A DNA stretch of 35,829 nt, from NCBI GenBank assembly GCA_029977785.1, contig JAPOKG010000008.1:1-35829 (forward strand). Direction: 5' to 3'. Source of the stretch: Actinomycetota bacterium. Its GTDB lineage: Bacteria; Actinomycetota; Actinomycetes; Nanopelagicales; Nanopelagicaceae. The notes below the pieces were generated by a model. That model was not told the origin of the DNA. It saw nothing but the letters and a program-made list of their open reading frames with translations, and made no database searches. A program made the position numbers and the translations under genes. Each line of letters starts with the position of its first letter. Positions within the stretch are counted from its first letter, which is position 1. Positions 13,165-23,126 of the stretch are shown piece after piece.

Positions 13165-14660
13165 TACTTCGCTCCCTTCAACTCTGGAGCTTTAGAAAGA
13201 ATGGGTGCGCCCCACTTGGAAAGTAGAGCTGCTTCAAGTGCTGCGCCTGCCTGGTATAAACGTTGATCCTGCATTGCGGGTGCCATGATTTGGAAGCCGA
13301 CCGGCAAGTTGTCTTCATCAGCGAGGCCTGCAGGTAGCGACATTCCACAGATGCCAGCAAGGTTTACTGGAATGGTTGCAACATCCCCTAAGTACATCGC
13401 CATCGGGTCATCAACCTTCTCGCCAATCTTGTAGGCAGTAGTTGGCGCAGTTGGTGAAACCAGCACATCTGCTTGAGCAAATGCTTTGGCATAATCTTGA
13501 ATGATCAACGTACGAATCTTCTGAGCGCTGCCGTAATAAGCATCGTAATAACCTGATGAGAGAGCGTATGTACCAAGGATGATGCGGCGCTTTACTTCGC
13601 GGCCAAAACCAGCATCACGAGTTGCGCTCATGACAGCTTCTGCTGAAGCGCCATCAACATCGCCAGTGCGCAGGCCGTATCGCATCGCATCGAAGCGAGC
13701 TAAGTTAGAGGAGCATTCAGATGGTGCAATGAGATAGTAAGCCGCAAGTGCATATTCAAAACTTGGGCAGTCAACTTCAACAATTTCGGCACCAAGGGAT
13801 GCAAGAACCTGAAGTGATTCATCAAAGCGAGTTTGCACGCCCTTTTGATATCCCTCACCTTGCAACTGCTTGATAACTCCAATCTTCATTCCCTTAACGT
13901 CACCGCTCTTGGCTGCTGCGACTACCGCAGGAACGGGCGCATTGATACTTGTTGCATCCTTAGGATCATGTCCTGCCATAACTTCATGTAACAAAGCGGT
14001 ATCCAACACTGTGCGACCAAATGGTCCAGCTTGATCCAGACTTGATGAATAAGCAATCAGACCAAAACGTGATACAGCGCCATATGTTGGTCGCACTCCG
14101 ACAATTCCGGTCAGGGCGGCCGGTTGGCGAATTGAGCCACCAGTATCTGAGCCAATTGCAAGGGGCGCTTGAAAGGATGAGACAGCTGCTGCAGATCCAC
14201 CCGATGATCCACCTGGTGTGCGAGTTAAATCCCAAGGATTAAAAGTTGGTCCGTAGCCAGAGTTTTCTGTCGATGAACCCATCGCAAATTCATCCATATT
14301 GGTCTTACCCATAATGACAACGCCAGCGCTCTTTAACTTGCTGACAACTGTTGAGTCGTAGGGCGGATGCCATCCCTGCAAAATCTTTGAGCCTGCAGTT
14401 GTTGGCACGCCCTTCTGTACAAGCACATCTTTAAGTGCAAGTGGGATACCTGCAATCGGCGATAAATTTTCGCCCTTGGCGCGACGCGCATCTACATCCT
14501 TTGCCTGCGCAAGTGCGCCTTCAGTATCAACATGCAAAAACGCTTTTACTTGGCCATCAACTGCTGCAATGCGATCAAGGTGTGCCTGCGTTAATTCAAC
14601 TGATGTTGTCTCACCTTTTGCCAGGGCTTCTGCCATTTGGGCAGCAGTCTTATTAATCAT
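13164..14660 (-). CDS. gatA: Asp-tRNA(Asn)/Glu-tRNA(Gln) amidotransferase subunit A
   Basis: 498 aa amidase-signature protein; [42 protein letters not shown]. Confidence 0.97.
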   Translation of the reverse strand: MINKTAAQMAEALAKGETTSVELTQAHLDRIAAVDGQVKAFLHVDTEGALAQAKDVDARRAKGENLSPIAGIPLALKDVLVQKGVPTTAGSKILQGWHPPYDSTVVSKLKSAGVVIMGKTNMDEFAMGSSTENSGYGPTFNPWDLTRTPGGSSGGSAAAVSSFQAPLAIGSDTGGSIRQPAALTGIVGVRPTYGAVSRFGLIAYSSSLDQAGPFGRTVLDTALLHEVMAGHDPKDATSINAPVPAVVAAAKSGDVKGMKIGVIKQLQGEGYQKGVQTRFDESLQVLASLGAEIVEVDCPSFEYALAAYYLIAPSECSSNLARFDAMRYGLRTGDVDGASAEAVMSATRDAGFGREVKRRIILGTYALSSGYYDAYYGSAQKIRTLIIQDYAKAFAQADVLVSPTAPTTAYKIGEKVDDPMAMYLGDVATIPVNLAGICGMSLPAGLADEDNLPVGFQIMAPAMQDQRLYQAGAALEAALLSKWGAPILSKAPELKGAK

Positions 14661-14956
14661 TCCGCTTCGCCTAAAATTTGTGGCACACGAAAACGTGAGT
14701 CCTCTTGAGCTGGTGCTCCCGAGAGCGCATCCTCAGGAGAGAGGCTTGGGTGAACTACATCGGGGCGCGCAACATTTTCTAGCGGCTGTGGATGCGACGT
14801 TGCCTTAACGCCTGATAGATCCATCTCTTGGACGCGTGCTACAGCATCGAGAATTAATCCAAATTGTGAAGAGAGTTCGACGAGTTCAGCTTCAGTCATT
14901 TCAATGCGGGCTAGGCCTGCAAGCTTTGCGACATCATCGCGGGAGAGGCTGCTCAT
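14657..14956 (-). CDS. gatC: Asp-tRNA(Asn)/Glu-tRNA(Gln) amidotransferase subunit C
   Basis: 99 aa [49 protein letters not shown]; first gene of gatCAB. Confidence 0.94.
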   Translation of the reverse strand: MSSLSRDDVAKLAGLARIEMTEAELVELSSQFGLILDAVARVQEMDLSGVKATSHPQPLENVARPDVVHPSLSPEDALSGAPAQEDSRFRVPQILGEAE

Positions 14957-14962
14957 TGTCGC

Positions 14963-14968
14963 AGTCTA
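14963..14968 (-). promoter_or_regulatory. predicted -10 element of gatCAB (leaderless geometry)
   Basis: Minus strand TAGACT-GCGACA-ATG. Confidence 0.5.
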
Positions 14969-14992
14969 TAAACTTTAGGTGAAAAATCCGAA

Positions 14993-16261
14993 TTAGATGC
15001 GAATCTGCCCAGTACCCGTAACAATCCAGGTTGTTGTAGTCATCGCTTCAAGGCCCATAGGTCCACGCGCATGTAACTTCTGATTAGAGATACCGATCTC
15101 TGCGCCGAAGCCCATCTGCTCGCCATCGGTAAATCGTGTCGATGTATTGACCATCACAGCTGCGCAATCAGAGAGCGCAATAAAGCGAGCAGCATTGGCT
15201 TTATCTTCCGTCACTATCGCTTCGGTGTGATTGGTGCCGTATCGAGCAATGTGATCGGCTGCAGCATCTACTGAATCTACAACTGCCACGTTCATCTCAA
15301 GGACGCCGTATTCGGTAGACCAGTTGGCATCTGTTGCGATAGTCGATGCAATCTTGAAGGTATCTGCCACTTTCTGAGCAGTTGCATCAGAGTGCAAGAT
15401 AACGCCAGCATCGCTGAGCGCTTTCAGAGCCATCGGTAAGAAGGTAGGTGCAATCGCCTTATGCACCAGCAAAGTTTCAGCAGCGTTACAGACGCTTGGT
15501 CGATGGGTCTTTGAATTAATGAGAATCGGTAGCGCCTTTTCGATATCAGCAAACTCATCAACATAAACGTGGCAGACGCCAGCGCCGGTTTCGATTGTTG
15601 GCACAGTCGCTTCATCAACGACCATGCGAATCAGCGAGGCAGAACCGCGTGGAATAACCAGATCAACTTTGCCACGTGCAGTCAGAAGAGCCTTCACGGT
15701 GTCACGATCCTCAGATGGGATCAACTGCAGAACCTCAGGTGAAATCTTCGTTGTCGCAAGAGCGTCCTTCATGACGTTTACCAAAATCTCATTGCTATTG
15801 CGCGCAGTGGATGAGCCGCGCAAGAGCGCTGCATTTCCTGACATCAACAAAATCACTGCGGCATCGACTGTGACATTAGGGCGGGCCTCATAGACCATTC
15901 CAATAACTCCAAATGGAACAGAGATCTGCTCAAGTTCGAGACCATTAGGAAGAGTGGATTTACGGAGTATCTGACCGAGTGGATCCGGTAGCGCTGCTAC
16001 TTGGCGTGCACCTGCTGCGATTGCTTTGATGCGTTCGGCAGTCAGGAGTAAACGATCTTGCATCTGTGGATGCATATTCTCTGCCCGAGCGTTGACCATG
16101 TCAGCTTCGTTTGCTGCCAGAATTTCAGCGCTGCGAGATTCAAGAGCCTGTGCAATTGCTGCAAGAGCAGCTTTACGTTCTGCGCCTGTCGCAGTCGAAA
16201 GTGTGCGAGCTGCCGTACGTGCTCTTGTTGCTAGATCTGCAACGAGTTCAGTGGCGCTCAT
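14993..16261 (-). CDS. proA: glutamate-5-semialdehyde dehydrogenase (gamma-glutamyl phosphate reductase)
   Basis: 422 aa ORF; PFGVIGMVYEARPNVTVDAA, RPSVCNAAETLLVH; overlaps proB. Confidence 0.96.
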   Translation of the reverse strand: MSATELVADLATRARTAARTLSTATGAERKAALAAIAQALESRSAEILAANEADMVNARAENMHPQMQDRLLLTAERIKAIAAGARQVAALPDPLGQILRKSTLPNGLELEQISVPFGVIGMVYEARPNVTVDAAVILLMSGNAALLRGSSTARNSNEILVNVMKDALATTKISPEVLQLIPSEDRDTVKALLTARGKVDLVIPRGSASLIRMVVDEATVPTIETGAGVCHVYVDEFADIEKALPILINSKTHRPSVCNAAETLLVHKAIAPTFLPMALKALSDAGVILHSDATAQKVADTFKIASTIATDANWSTEYGVLEMNVAVVDSVDAAADHIARYGTNHTEAIVTEDKANAARFIALSDCAAVMVNTSTRFTDGEQMGFGAEIGISNQKLHARGPMGLEAMTTTTWIVTGTGQIRI

Positions 16262-17373
16262 AGGAGTACTAAATCATCTCTATGTACTAGTTCACGTTCA
16301 TACTCTGGACCAAGTGCAGCCGCTAGCTCCTTGGTGGATCGACCCAGCATCTGAGGAATCTCTTCTGAATCAAAAGCGACGAGGCCTCGTGCAATAACTT
16401 TGCCTGATTGGGATACGAGTTCAACGGTATCTCCTGAGATGAATTCACCTGCAACAGCTGTAACCCCTGCCGGCAATAGCGAAACGCCTCTTTCCAAGAT
16501 CGCCTTGACTGCGCCATCATCGAGAATCAACTTGCCGCGAGGCGTTGAAGCATGTGCCAACCAGAGAAGTCGTGAATTTGTCTTTGATGAGTGCGCTTCG
16601 AAGAAAGTTCCCAGCTCTTCGCCGGCAATGACGCGATCTGATTGGGCAAGTGAGGTTAGGAGCATCGGAATTCCTGCGCTGGTTGCAATGCGCGCTGCTT
16701 CGACTTTGGTAACCATTCCCCCGCTGCCAACGCCTGCAGAGCCTGCGCCGCCGAGCGCAATACCTTCGATATCTGCCATCTGCGCAACGTTACGAATTAC
16801 TTGTGCACCGCTTTGAGATGGTGGCGCATCATAAAGAGCGTCGATATCTGAGACGAGAATAAGTAGGTCTGCTTGAATCAAGAGAGCAACGAGAGCTGCC
16901 AAGCGATCGTTATCGCCAAAGCGGATTTCTTGGGTACCGACTGTGTCATTTTCGTTAATGACTGGAACAACGCCCAGTGAGAGCAACTTGGTTAGCGTTT
17001 GCTGCGCATTGGCATAGTGAGAACGTCTGACGACATCTTCAGTTGTAAGCAGTACCTGTGAAGAGATAACGCCATGGGCCTTGAACTTCTCGCTGTACTG
17101 AGCGATCAATAAACCTTGTCCTACAGATGCAGCCGCTTGTTGTGTTGCTAAATCTTTAGGACGAACCTTTAGACCCAGTGGTGAAAGACCTGCAGCGATG
17201 GCGCCGGATGAGACAACAACGACCTCGGCACCTCGTTGCTTAAACGAATAAGCCAGATCAACGATTTTTTGAACTGCGGCTGGATCAAGTTCTGCGCCAG
17301 CAGAACCAGTTAAAGATGATGAGCCAACCTTGATGACAACGCGCTTAGCGCTAGCAATAGCTGCGCGGCTCAC
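16258..17373 (-). CDS. proB: glutamate 5-kinase (with C-terminal PUA domain)
   Basis: 371 aa [63 protein letters not shown]. Confidence 0.96.
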   Translation of the reverse strand: MSRAAIASAKRVVIKVGSSSLTGSAGAELDPAAVQKIVDLAYSFKQRGAEVVVVSSGAIAAGLSPLGLKVRPKDLATQQAAASVGQGLLIAQYSEKFKAHGVISSQVLLTTEDVVRRSHYANAQQTLTKLLSLGVVPVINENDTVGTQEIRFGDNDRLAALVALLIQADLLILVSDIDALYDAPPSQSGAQVIRNVAQMADIEGIALGGAGSAGVGSGGMVTKVEAARIATSAGIPMLLTSLAQSDRVIAGEELGTFFEAHSSKTNSRLLWLAHASTPRGKLILDDGAVKAILERGVSLLPAGVTAVAGEFISGDTVELVSQSGKVIARGLVAFDSEEIPQMLGRSTKELAAALGPEYERELVHRDDLVLL

Positions 17374-18851
17374 TTGTCATCTCCCTCGATTAATTCGGGA
17401 GTATGGGGATTAGCCACGTTGTACTCCCATTGGCGGGCAATCTCTTCATCGGTAAGAACGTCTTCTTCACGTTCTACTGCCTGCCATGCGCCTTCAAGGC
17501 GTGAATCTTCTCCACGGCGATGTAAGAATCCAGCGAGCTGTTCGGCGCCTGCTTCAATGGTTGGTTCCCATTCAAAGACAACTTCATTATCGCCAGAGCC
17601 GATACGAACTTCAGAGCCAGCAACTGCGCCCTTCTTAAAGAGTTCTTTCTCAACGCCGAGTTGAGCCAAACGATCGGCCAGATAACCAATTGCTTCAGCA
17701 TTCTTAAAGTTTGTCTGACGCACCCAGCGCACGACTTTCTGTCCGCGTACGCTAAATGACCCGTCGCCATTTTTTTGTACAGTAAATCCTGAGTCATCAA
17801 CTGCTGTTGGGCGAAGGATGATGCGAGTACGTTCATCCTTTGCTGCTTCTGCACGTTCGCGTTGTACAAGACGAGCCATGGCATAGAGAAGTTCTTGCAA
17901 GCCTTCACGGCTTGCAGCCGATACCTTGTAAACCTCGTAACCTTTTTCGCGAAGCTGTTCTTCGACCATATCTGCCATAGCCTTACCATCAGGTAAGTCA
18001 ATTTTATTGAGAGCAACAATTCTTACTCGATCTTCGAGTCCACCATAGATTGCAAGCTCATCTTCAATCGCCTGTAGATCATCAACTGGATTGCGGTCTG
18101 TTTCTAGAGTTCCACAATCAAGAACATGAACGAGTGCAACGCAGCGTTCTACGTGGCGTAAAAATTGCAGTCCAAGACCTTTGCCTTGTGAGGCCCCTGG
18201 AATAAGCCCTGGAACATCAGCTACCGTGAAACGAGTATCTCCAGCCTGTACAACACCTAAGTTTGGAACGAGCGTTGTAAATGGGTAGTCAGCAATCTTT
18301 GGGCGAGCAGCTGAAATCGCGGCAATTAATGAAGATTTGCCTGCACTTGGAAATCCAACGAGTGCAATATCTGCAACTGATTTTAATTCAAGAATGAGTT
18401 TACGTTCTTCGCCAGGTTCTCCGAGGAGCGCAAAGCCCGGTGCGCGTCGCTTAGAAGATGAAAGCGCTAAGTTGCCGAGGCCACCGTGTCCTCCACGGGC
18501 TGCAAGGAAAGTTGTGCCGATTCCAACTAGGTCTGCTAACTGTGTTCCATCTTCATCGTAGATAACTGTGCCATTTGGAACAGCCAAGATGAGATCTTCG
18601 CCAGACACTCCATCTTTGCGATCACCGTAACCCTGATGGCCAGAGGTCGCCTTGCGATGTGGTGAGTGGTGGAAATCAAGAAGAGTTGTGACCGATGAAT
18701 CGACGACGAGAATGATGTCTCCGCCGCGACCACCGTTGCCACCATCTGGTCCACCGAGTGGCTTAAATTTTTCACGCTTTACAGAGACGCAGCCGTCGCC
18801 ACCTTTTCCGGCAGAAGCAAAGAGAGTGACGCGATCAACGAATGTTGTCAT
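17370..18851 (-). CDS. obg: GTPase Obg/CgtA
   Basis: 493 aa [33 protein letters not shown] (Obg fold), [11 protein letters not shown] (P-loop), [16 protein letters not shown]-terminal OCT domain. Confidence 0.97.
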   Translation of the reverse strand: MTTFVDRVTLFASAGKGGDGCVSVKREKFKPLGGPDGGNGGRGGDIILVVDSSVTTLLDFHHSPHRKATSGHQGYGDRKDGVSGEDLILAVPNGTVIYDEDGTQLADLVGIGTTFLAARGGHGGLGNLALSSSKRRAPGFALLGEPGEERKLILELKSVADIALVGFPSAGKSSLIAAISAARPKIADYPFTTLVPNLGVVQAGDTRFTVADVPGLIPGASQGKGLGLQFLRHVERCVALVHVLDCGTLETDRNPVDDLQAIEDELAIYGGLEDRVRIVALNKIDLPDGKAMADMVEEQLREKGYEVYKVSAASREGLQELLYAMARLVQRERAEAAKDERTRIILRPTAVDDSGFTVQKNGDGSFSVRGQKVVRWVRQTNFKNAEAIGYLADRLAQLGVEKELFKKGAVAGSEVRIGSGDNEVVFEWEPTIEAGAEQLAGFLHRRGEDSRLEGAWQAVEREEDVLTDEEIARQWEYNVANPHTPELIEGDDK

Positions 18852-18892
18852 CTTCCTTCACTCCCCTTTCTTGGCTACAAGCATGTGTGCAA

Positions 18893-18924
18893 TAAAAAAG
18901 CGGACCGCGATAAATGCGGCCCGC
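18893..18924 (-). terminator. Rho-independent terminator after rpmA
   Basis: Minus strand GCGGGCCGC-ATTTATC-GCGGTCCGC (9 bp stem with one G-U) followed by TTTTTT. Confidence 0.88.
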
Positions 18925-18944
18925 TCCTTTAAGAGAAACCTAAA

Positions 18945-19199
18945 TTAAACTGCAGGGACTACATTCACTACGCGACGACCGCGAGCGCGACCGAATTCAA
19001 CTGCTCCTGCTGCAAGAGCGAAGAGAGTGTCATCCTTACCGCGTCCTACGTTCTTGCCTGGGTGGAAGTGTGTTCCACGCTGGCGAACGAGAATTTCTCC
19101 TGCATTAACTTCTTGACCGCCAAAGCGCTTAATACCGAGGTACTGTGGATTGGAATCGCGACCGTTACGTGTTGAGGAAACACCCTTCTTACTTGCCAT
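18945..19199 (-). CDS. rpmA: 50S ribosomal protein L27
   Basis: 84 aa; [61 protein letters not shown]. Confidence 0.98.
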   Translation of the reverse strand: MASKKGVSSTRNGRDSNPQYLGIKRFGGQEVNAGEILVRQRGTHFHPGKNVGRGKDDTLFALAAGAVEFGRARGRRVVNVVPAV

Positions 19200-19219
19200 T
19201 TACTTTGCTCCCTTAACCC

Positions 19220-19540
19220 TTACTTAGCACCGCTGATTGCGGTGATCTTTACTCGTGTGTGCTGCGCACGGAAACCTTGACGACGGCGATGACCTGTCTT
19301 GTTCTTGTAACGAAGGATGTCGATCTTTGGACCCTTAACTTCGTCGATAACTTCGCCAGTTACCTTGATGCTTGAGAGAACCTTTGGGTCAGTTGTGACA
19401 TTTGCGCCATCGACAACGAGGAGCGCTGGGAATGAAACTGATGCGCCAGCAGCAGCGTCGATGCGATCGACGGTGATGGTCTCGCCAACAGTTACCTTCT
19501 CCTGGCGACCGCCAGCTTTAACGATTGCGTACATGCTCAT
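19220..19540 (-). CDS. rplU: 50S ribosomal protein L21
   Basis: 106 aa; [26 protein letters not shown]... [22 protein letters not shown]. Confidence 0.97.
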   Translation of the reverse strand: MSMYAIVKAGGRQEKVTVGETITVDRIDAAAGASVSFPALLVVDGANVTTDPKVLSSIKVTGEVIDEVKGPKIDILRYKNKTGHRRRQGFRAQHTRVKITAISGAK

Positions 19541-19568
19541 TGCCTCAGTTCTTCTTATTAGTTATCAA

Positions 19569-19598
19569 GCCCGATTCACGCGTGAGGCGCGTTCAGGC
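19569..19598 (-). promoter_or_regulatory. structured 5' UTR hairpin of rplU-rpmA (candidate r-protein leader)
   Basis: Minus strand GCCTGA-ACGCG-CCTCA-CGCGT-GAA-TCGGGC: 5 bp inner plus 6 bp outer stem (one G-U) with a 3 nt bulge. Confidence 0.6.
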
Positions 19599-19606
19599 AG
19601 ACGCTA

Positions 19607-19636
19607 AGGGTACGGATTTCGTACCCCATGGGTCAA
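19607..19636 (-). promoter_or_regulatory. predicted promoter of rplU-rpmA
   Basis: Minus strand TTGACC (19631-19636) - 18 bp - TACCCT (19607-19612). The same DNA contains the inverted repeat GGGTACGaaatcCGTACCC. Confidence 0.45.
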
Positions 19637-19648
19637 ATCAGCTCATTG

Positions 19649-21766
19649 CTATGCGGTGATAACCCCTGAACTAGCCGCCCTGCGACGGCGCTTGCCCTTT
19701 GGGGTTGTGACCGCTTCAGAGTCAGTTGGAGTCTCGTCGGCTGGCTCTTCTTCAATATCTGGATGGTGCTCGCTCTGCGCATTTACTTGAGGCATTGGAG
19801 CCTTCATCTTTACTGGATCCATATGAATATGAATTCCGCGACCATTACATGAATCACATGTAGTGGAGAAGGCTTCGATGAGCCCTTGTCCAACGCGCTT
19901 ACGAGTCATTTGCACAAGACCGAGCGATGTTACTTCGGCAACTTGATGCTTAGTGCGATCACGGCCCAGACATTCAACTAAGCGACGCAGAACTGCATCA
20001 CGATTAGATTCCAAAACCATATCGATAAAGTCGATAACAACGATTCCACCTAAGTCGCGAAGGCGTAACTGACGGGCAATTTCTTCTGCAGCCTCCAAAT
20101 TGTTCTTGGTGACAGTCTCTTCAAGGTTTCCGCCCTTACCAATGAACTTTCCAGTGTTCACGTCGATAACAACCATCGCTTCGGTGCGATCAATAACAAG
20201 GGAGCCACCTGACGGTAAATACACCTTGCGATCAAATGCCTTTGCGAGCTGTTCTTCAACGCGGTAATCAGCAAAGAGATCCCCAGTGCCGGCATACTTT
20301 TCAATCTTCGGCATTAACTCAGGTGCGATAGAGCCAAGATAAGAAGTGATCTCATCCCATGCTTCATTTCCTTGAATGATGAGCTTGCGGAAATCTTCAT
20401 TGAAGATATCGCGGATAACTCGGACAGCAAGATCTGGCTCTGAGAGTAGAAGCGCTGGTGCGTGGAAATTAGGGTTAACCGACTTCTGATAAATATCTTC
20501 CCATTGCGCCTTCAGGCGTTCGACATCTGCAGTCAACTCAACTTCCGAAACACCCTCTGCAGCAGTACGAACAATGACGCCCGCTTCTTCAGGAATAAGA
20601 GTCTTCAGAATCGCCTTAAGTCTTGTGCGCTCTGATTCAGGAAGACGCTTTGAAATACCACTCATTCCTCCACCAGGAACAAAGACAACATAGCGACCAG
20701 GAAGTGAAATCTGACTTGTCAGACGCGCACCTTTTTGACCAATTGGATCTTTAGTTACCTGCACCAAAACTGGTTGCCCCGTCTTGAGAACCATTTCAAT
20801 TTTTCGAGGTTCAGATTCAGAGATACCTGCTGCATCCCAATTTACTTCACCTGCATAGAGAACAGCGTTACGCCCCTTACCAATATCAACGAAGGCAGCT
20901 TCCATAGATGGAAGAACGTTCTGAACACGACCAAGATAAACGTTGCCAACGTAAGAAACGTTGGCATTTCGGTTGACGTAGTGCTCAACCATCACATTAT
21001 CTTCAATGACAGCAATCTGAATTCTGTCTCCAATTTGGCGAACAACCATCTCGCGATCAACGTTTTCACGGCGGGCTAGGAATTCTCCATCAGTGATAAT
21101 TGTTCCGCGTCGGCGGTATGGCTCACGGTATTCGCGTGAGTCGCTGCGACCACGATCGCGATCGCGGCGATTACGTGTTCCGCGCTCTGTACGTTCGCGC
21201 ACAGGGCGGTCTGATTTTTCACGCACTTCACGGACTTTGACAACTGTAACTACGCCATCTTCATCGATGACCTCACCCGGTGTAACGCCATCTCCGCTTG
21301 CACGGCGGCGGCGACGGCGGCGGTGAGTTGCACCTTCTGAACCTTCTTCTGATGCACCCTCTGGCGACTCATCGCTTTCTTGTGAACCTTCATTGGTAGT
21401 GAGTTCATCACCTTGTGGCTTACGGCGACCGCGTCCACCACGACGTCGGCGGCGATTTCGACCACCGCGTGAATCTGATTCTTCACTCTCGTCACTCGTT
21501 ACATCTTCAGCGACAGCAGTCTTTTCTGCATCAGCTTTCTTAGCGCTTGATTTACGAGCACGCGGAGGCGCAACAACTTCTGCTGCTTGGAAGATTGGAA
21601 CTGGGATTGCAGCGGTCTTCTTTGCGCCCGCTTTAGTAGCGCGTGTAGGCGCTTCATCGATAACCGTTACTTCTGAGGATGCCTCAGAGGTCGATTCTTC
21701 AACTTTAGACTTACCTTTTGATTTCTTAACCGCGCGCTTACGCGGTGATTTTGGCTCAATAGCCAT
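19649..21766 (-). CDS. rne: ribonuclease E/G family endoribonuclease with disordered charged N-terminal extension
   Basis: 705 aa; S1-like NVYLGRVQNVLPSMEAAFVDIGKGRNAVLYAGEV, catalytic VIDVNTGKFIGKGGNLEETVTKNNLEAAEEIARQLRLRDLGGIVVIDFIDM, Zn-link TCDSCNGRG. N-terminal ~230 aa rich in K/R/E/S. Confidence 0.93.
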   Translation of the reverse strand: MAIEPKSPRKRAVKKSKGKSKVEESTSEASSEVTVIDEAPTRATKAGAKKTAAIPVPIFQAAEVVAPPRARKSSAKKADAEKTAVAEDVTSDESEESDSRGGRNRRRRRGGRGRRKPQGDELTTNEGSQESDESPEGASEEGSEGATHRRRRRRRASGDGVTPGEVIDEDGVVTVVKVREVREKSDRPVRERTERGTRNRRDRDRGRSDSREYREPYRRRGTIITDGEFLARRENVDREMVVRQIGDRIQIAVIEDNVMVEHYVNRNANVSYVGNVYLGRVQNVLPSMEAAFVDIGKGRNAVLYAGEVNWDAAGISESEPRKIEMVLKTGQPVLVQVTKDPIGQKGARLTSQISLPGRYVVFVPGGGMSGISKRLPESERTRLKAILKTLIPEEAGVIVRTAAEGVSEVELTADVERLKAQWEDIYQKSVNPNFHAPALLLSEPDLAVRVIRDIFNEDFRKLIIQGNEAWDEITSYLGSIAPELMPKIEKYAGTGDLFADYRVEEQLAKAFDRKVYLPSGGSLVIDRTEAMVVIDVNTGKFIGKGGNLEETVTKNNLEAAEEIARQLRLRDLGGIVVIDFIDMVLESNRDAVLRRLVECLGRDRTKHQVAEVTSLGLVQMTRKRVGQGLIEAFSTTCDSCNGRGIHIHMDPVKMKAPMPQVNAQSEHHPDIEEEPADETPTDSEAVTTPKGKRRRRAASSGVITA

Positions 21767-21784
21767 GGCACCAAATCCTTTAGC

Positions 21785-21806
21785 GCATTTCTCTTATGAG
21801 AAATGC
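21785..21806 (-). promoter_or_regulatory. strong hairpin in the rne 5' UTR
   Basis: Minus strand GCATTTCTC-ATAA-GAGAAATGC, perfect 9 bp stem with a tetraloop, not followed by a U-run, ending 18 nt before the rne ATG. Confidence 0.6.
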
Positions 21807-21965
21807 ATTCTCGTGGCCCGCTGCGAACTTTCCATACTGGAACTTTCCTGACGAGCAAATCTTTTTGTGTAGTCCGCCGCAGGCGCGATAAGGATCGCTG
21901 GCCGCGCTGAACTGTTGGGCTAAGTATGGCAGATAGCGGAGCTGAAGTCCTATTTTGAGCGTAAT

Positions 21966-23126
21966 TTAGCCGCGATGGCTGGCGTGAACATTCTGCAAAA
22001 GCCCAAATCCGATGAGATTCGCGAACATGCTCGATCCACCATAGGAAAGAAATGGCAACGGTACCCCTGTCATCGGCATCAGCCCCAAAGTCATTCCTAT
22101 ATTTTCAAATATTTGGAATGCAAACCAAGCAACAACGCCTGTCGACACCAAAGTTCCATAGGGGTCGGTGGATCTTCGCGCGATTGCAAAACCACGCATT
22201 AAGACAATAAACAAAAGGAAGATGATAAATCCGCTACCGATGAAGCCTAGCTGCTCGCCAGCGACCGTAAAGATAAAGTCAGTCTGCTGTTCTGGAACGA
22301 ATCGACCACTTGTCTGTGGTCCATCAAATAAGCCAGTTCCTAATAAGCCACCTGAACCCACAGTAATGCGGGCTTGTCGTAACTGATAGCCAGCACCCTG
22401 CGTATCTGCATTGGGATCGACAAATGATTGCAACCTTTTAAGTTGATACTCGGTGACCACTCCTGTCTTTGTTGCGACAAAGCCTCCTATGACAGCAACG
22501 AGTAAGAGACCAACGACCCAACGTGTAGGTGCACCAGAGACTGCAATAATTGTTACGACTGAAGCGCTAATAATGAAGACAGTTCCCATGTCAGGCTGCA
22601 GCAAGATCAGCAGGATTGGTAGAGCTGCCACTCCTAAAGCTTTCAAAACATCTTGGTTACTAGGTTCATCACTATTATGCGTACGTTCAGAGAGCAACAT
22701 CGAGATTCCAATGATTATTGAAATCTTGGCAATTTCCGCAGGTTGAACTTGGAAACCAAATGGAAGACCAATCCAAGCTTGGGCGCCATTAATCTCGGAG
22801 CCGACTCCAGGAATAAGAACCAGGATTAGACCAAAAACTCCTAAGCCCCAAATAAATGGTGTGTAGGCGCGCAGTAAACGGTAATCAATAATTGTCGTTC
22901 CCCAAGCCAGGACGATACCAATCACAATATTGATGACATGACGCTTGAGGTAGTACTCAGGATCTAAACCATTTGCCGAATACCAATCGCGAGTTGCGGC
23001 ATAGACCAACAGAGTTCCAATAACCAGAAGTGCTCCGACTGCAGCCGTTAAAATCGGGTCAAAGCCAGCAAAGAAGGATGTCCGATGTGCGCGACGGTAT
23101 GGGTTGCGATTGAGGAAGGTGCTCAT
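21966..23126 (-). CDS. rodA: peptidoglycan glycosyltransferase RodA (SEDS family)
   Basis: 386 aa polytopic ORF; GAQAWIGLPFGFQVQPAEIAKI, QPDMGTVFIISA, GLMPMTGVPLPFLSYGGSSMFANLIGFGLLQN. Confidence 0.95.
   Translation of the reverse strand: MSTFLNRNPYRRAHRTSFFAGFDPILTAAVGALLVIGTLLVYAATRDWYSANGLDPEYYLKRHVINIVIGIVLAWGTTIIDYRLLRAYTPFIWGLGVFGLILVLIPGVGSEINGAQAWIGLPFGFQVQPAEIAKISIIIGISMLLSERTHNSDEPSNQDVLKALGVAALPILLILLQPDMGTVFIISASVVTIIAVSGAPTRWVVGLLLVAVIGGFVATKTGVVTEYQLKRLQSFVDPNADTQGAGYQLRQARITVGSGGLLGTGLFDGPQTSGRFVPEQQTDFIFTVAGEQLGFIGSGFIIFLLFIVLMRGFAIARRSTDPYGTLVSTGVVAWFAFQIFENIGMTLGLMPMTGVPLPFLSYGGSSMFANLIGFGLLQNVHASHRG

Noticed and set aside
21302-21325. CGG-rich trinucleotide tract, considered as a repeat element
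   Set aside because: It encodes the Arg-rich run (RRRRRRR) inside the RNase E/G N-terminal extension; simple low-complexity coding sequence.
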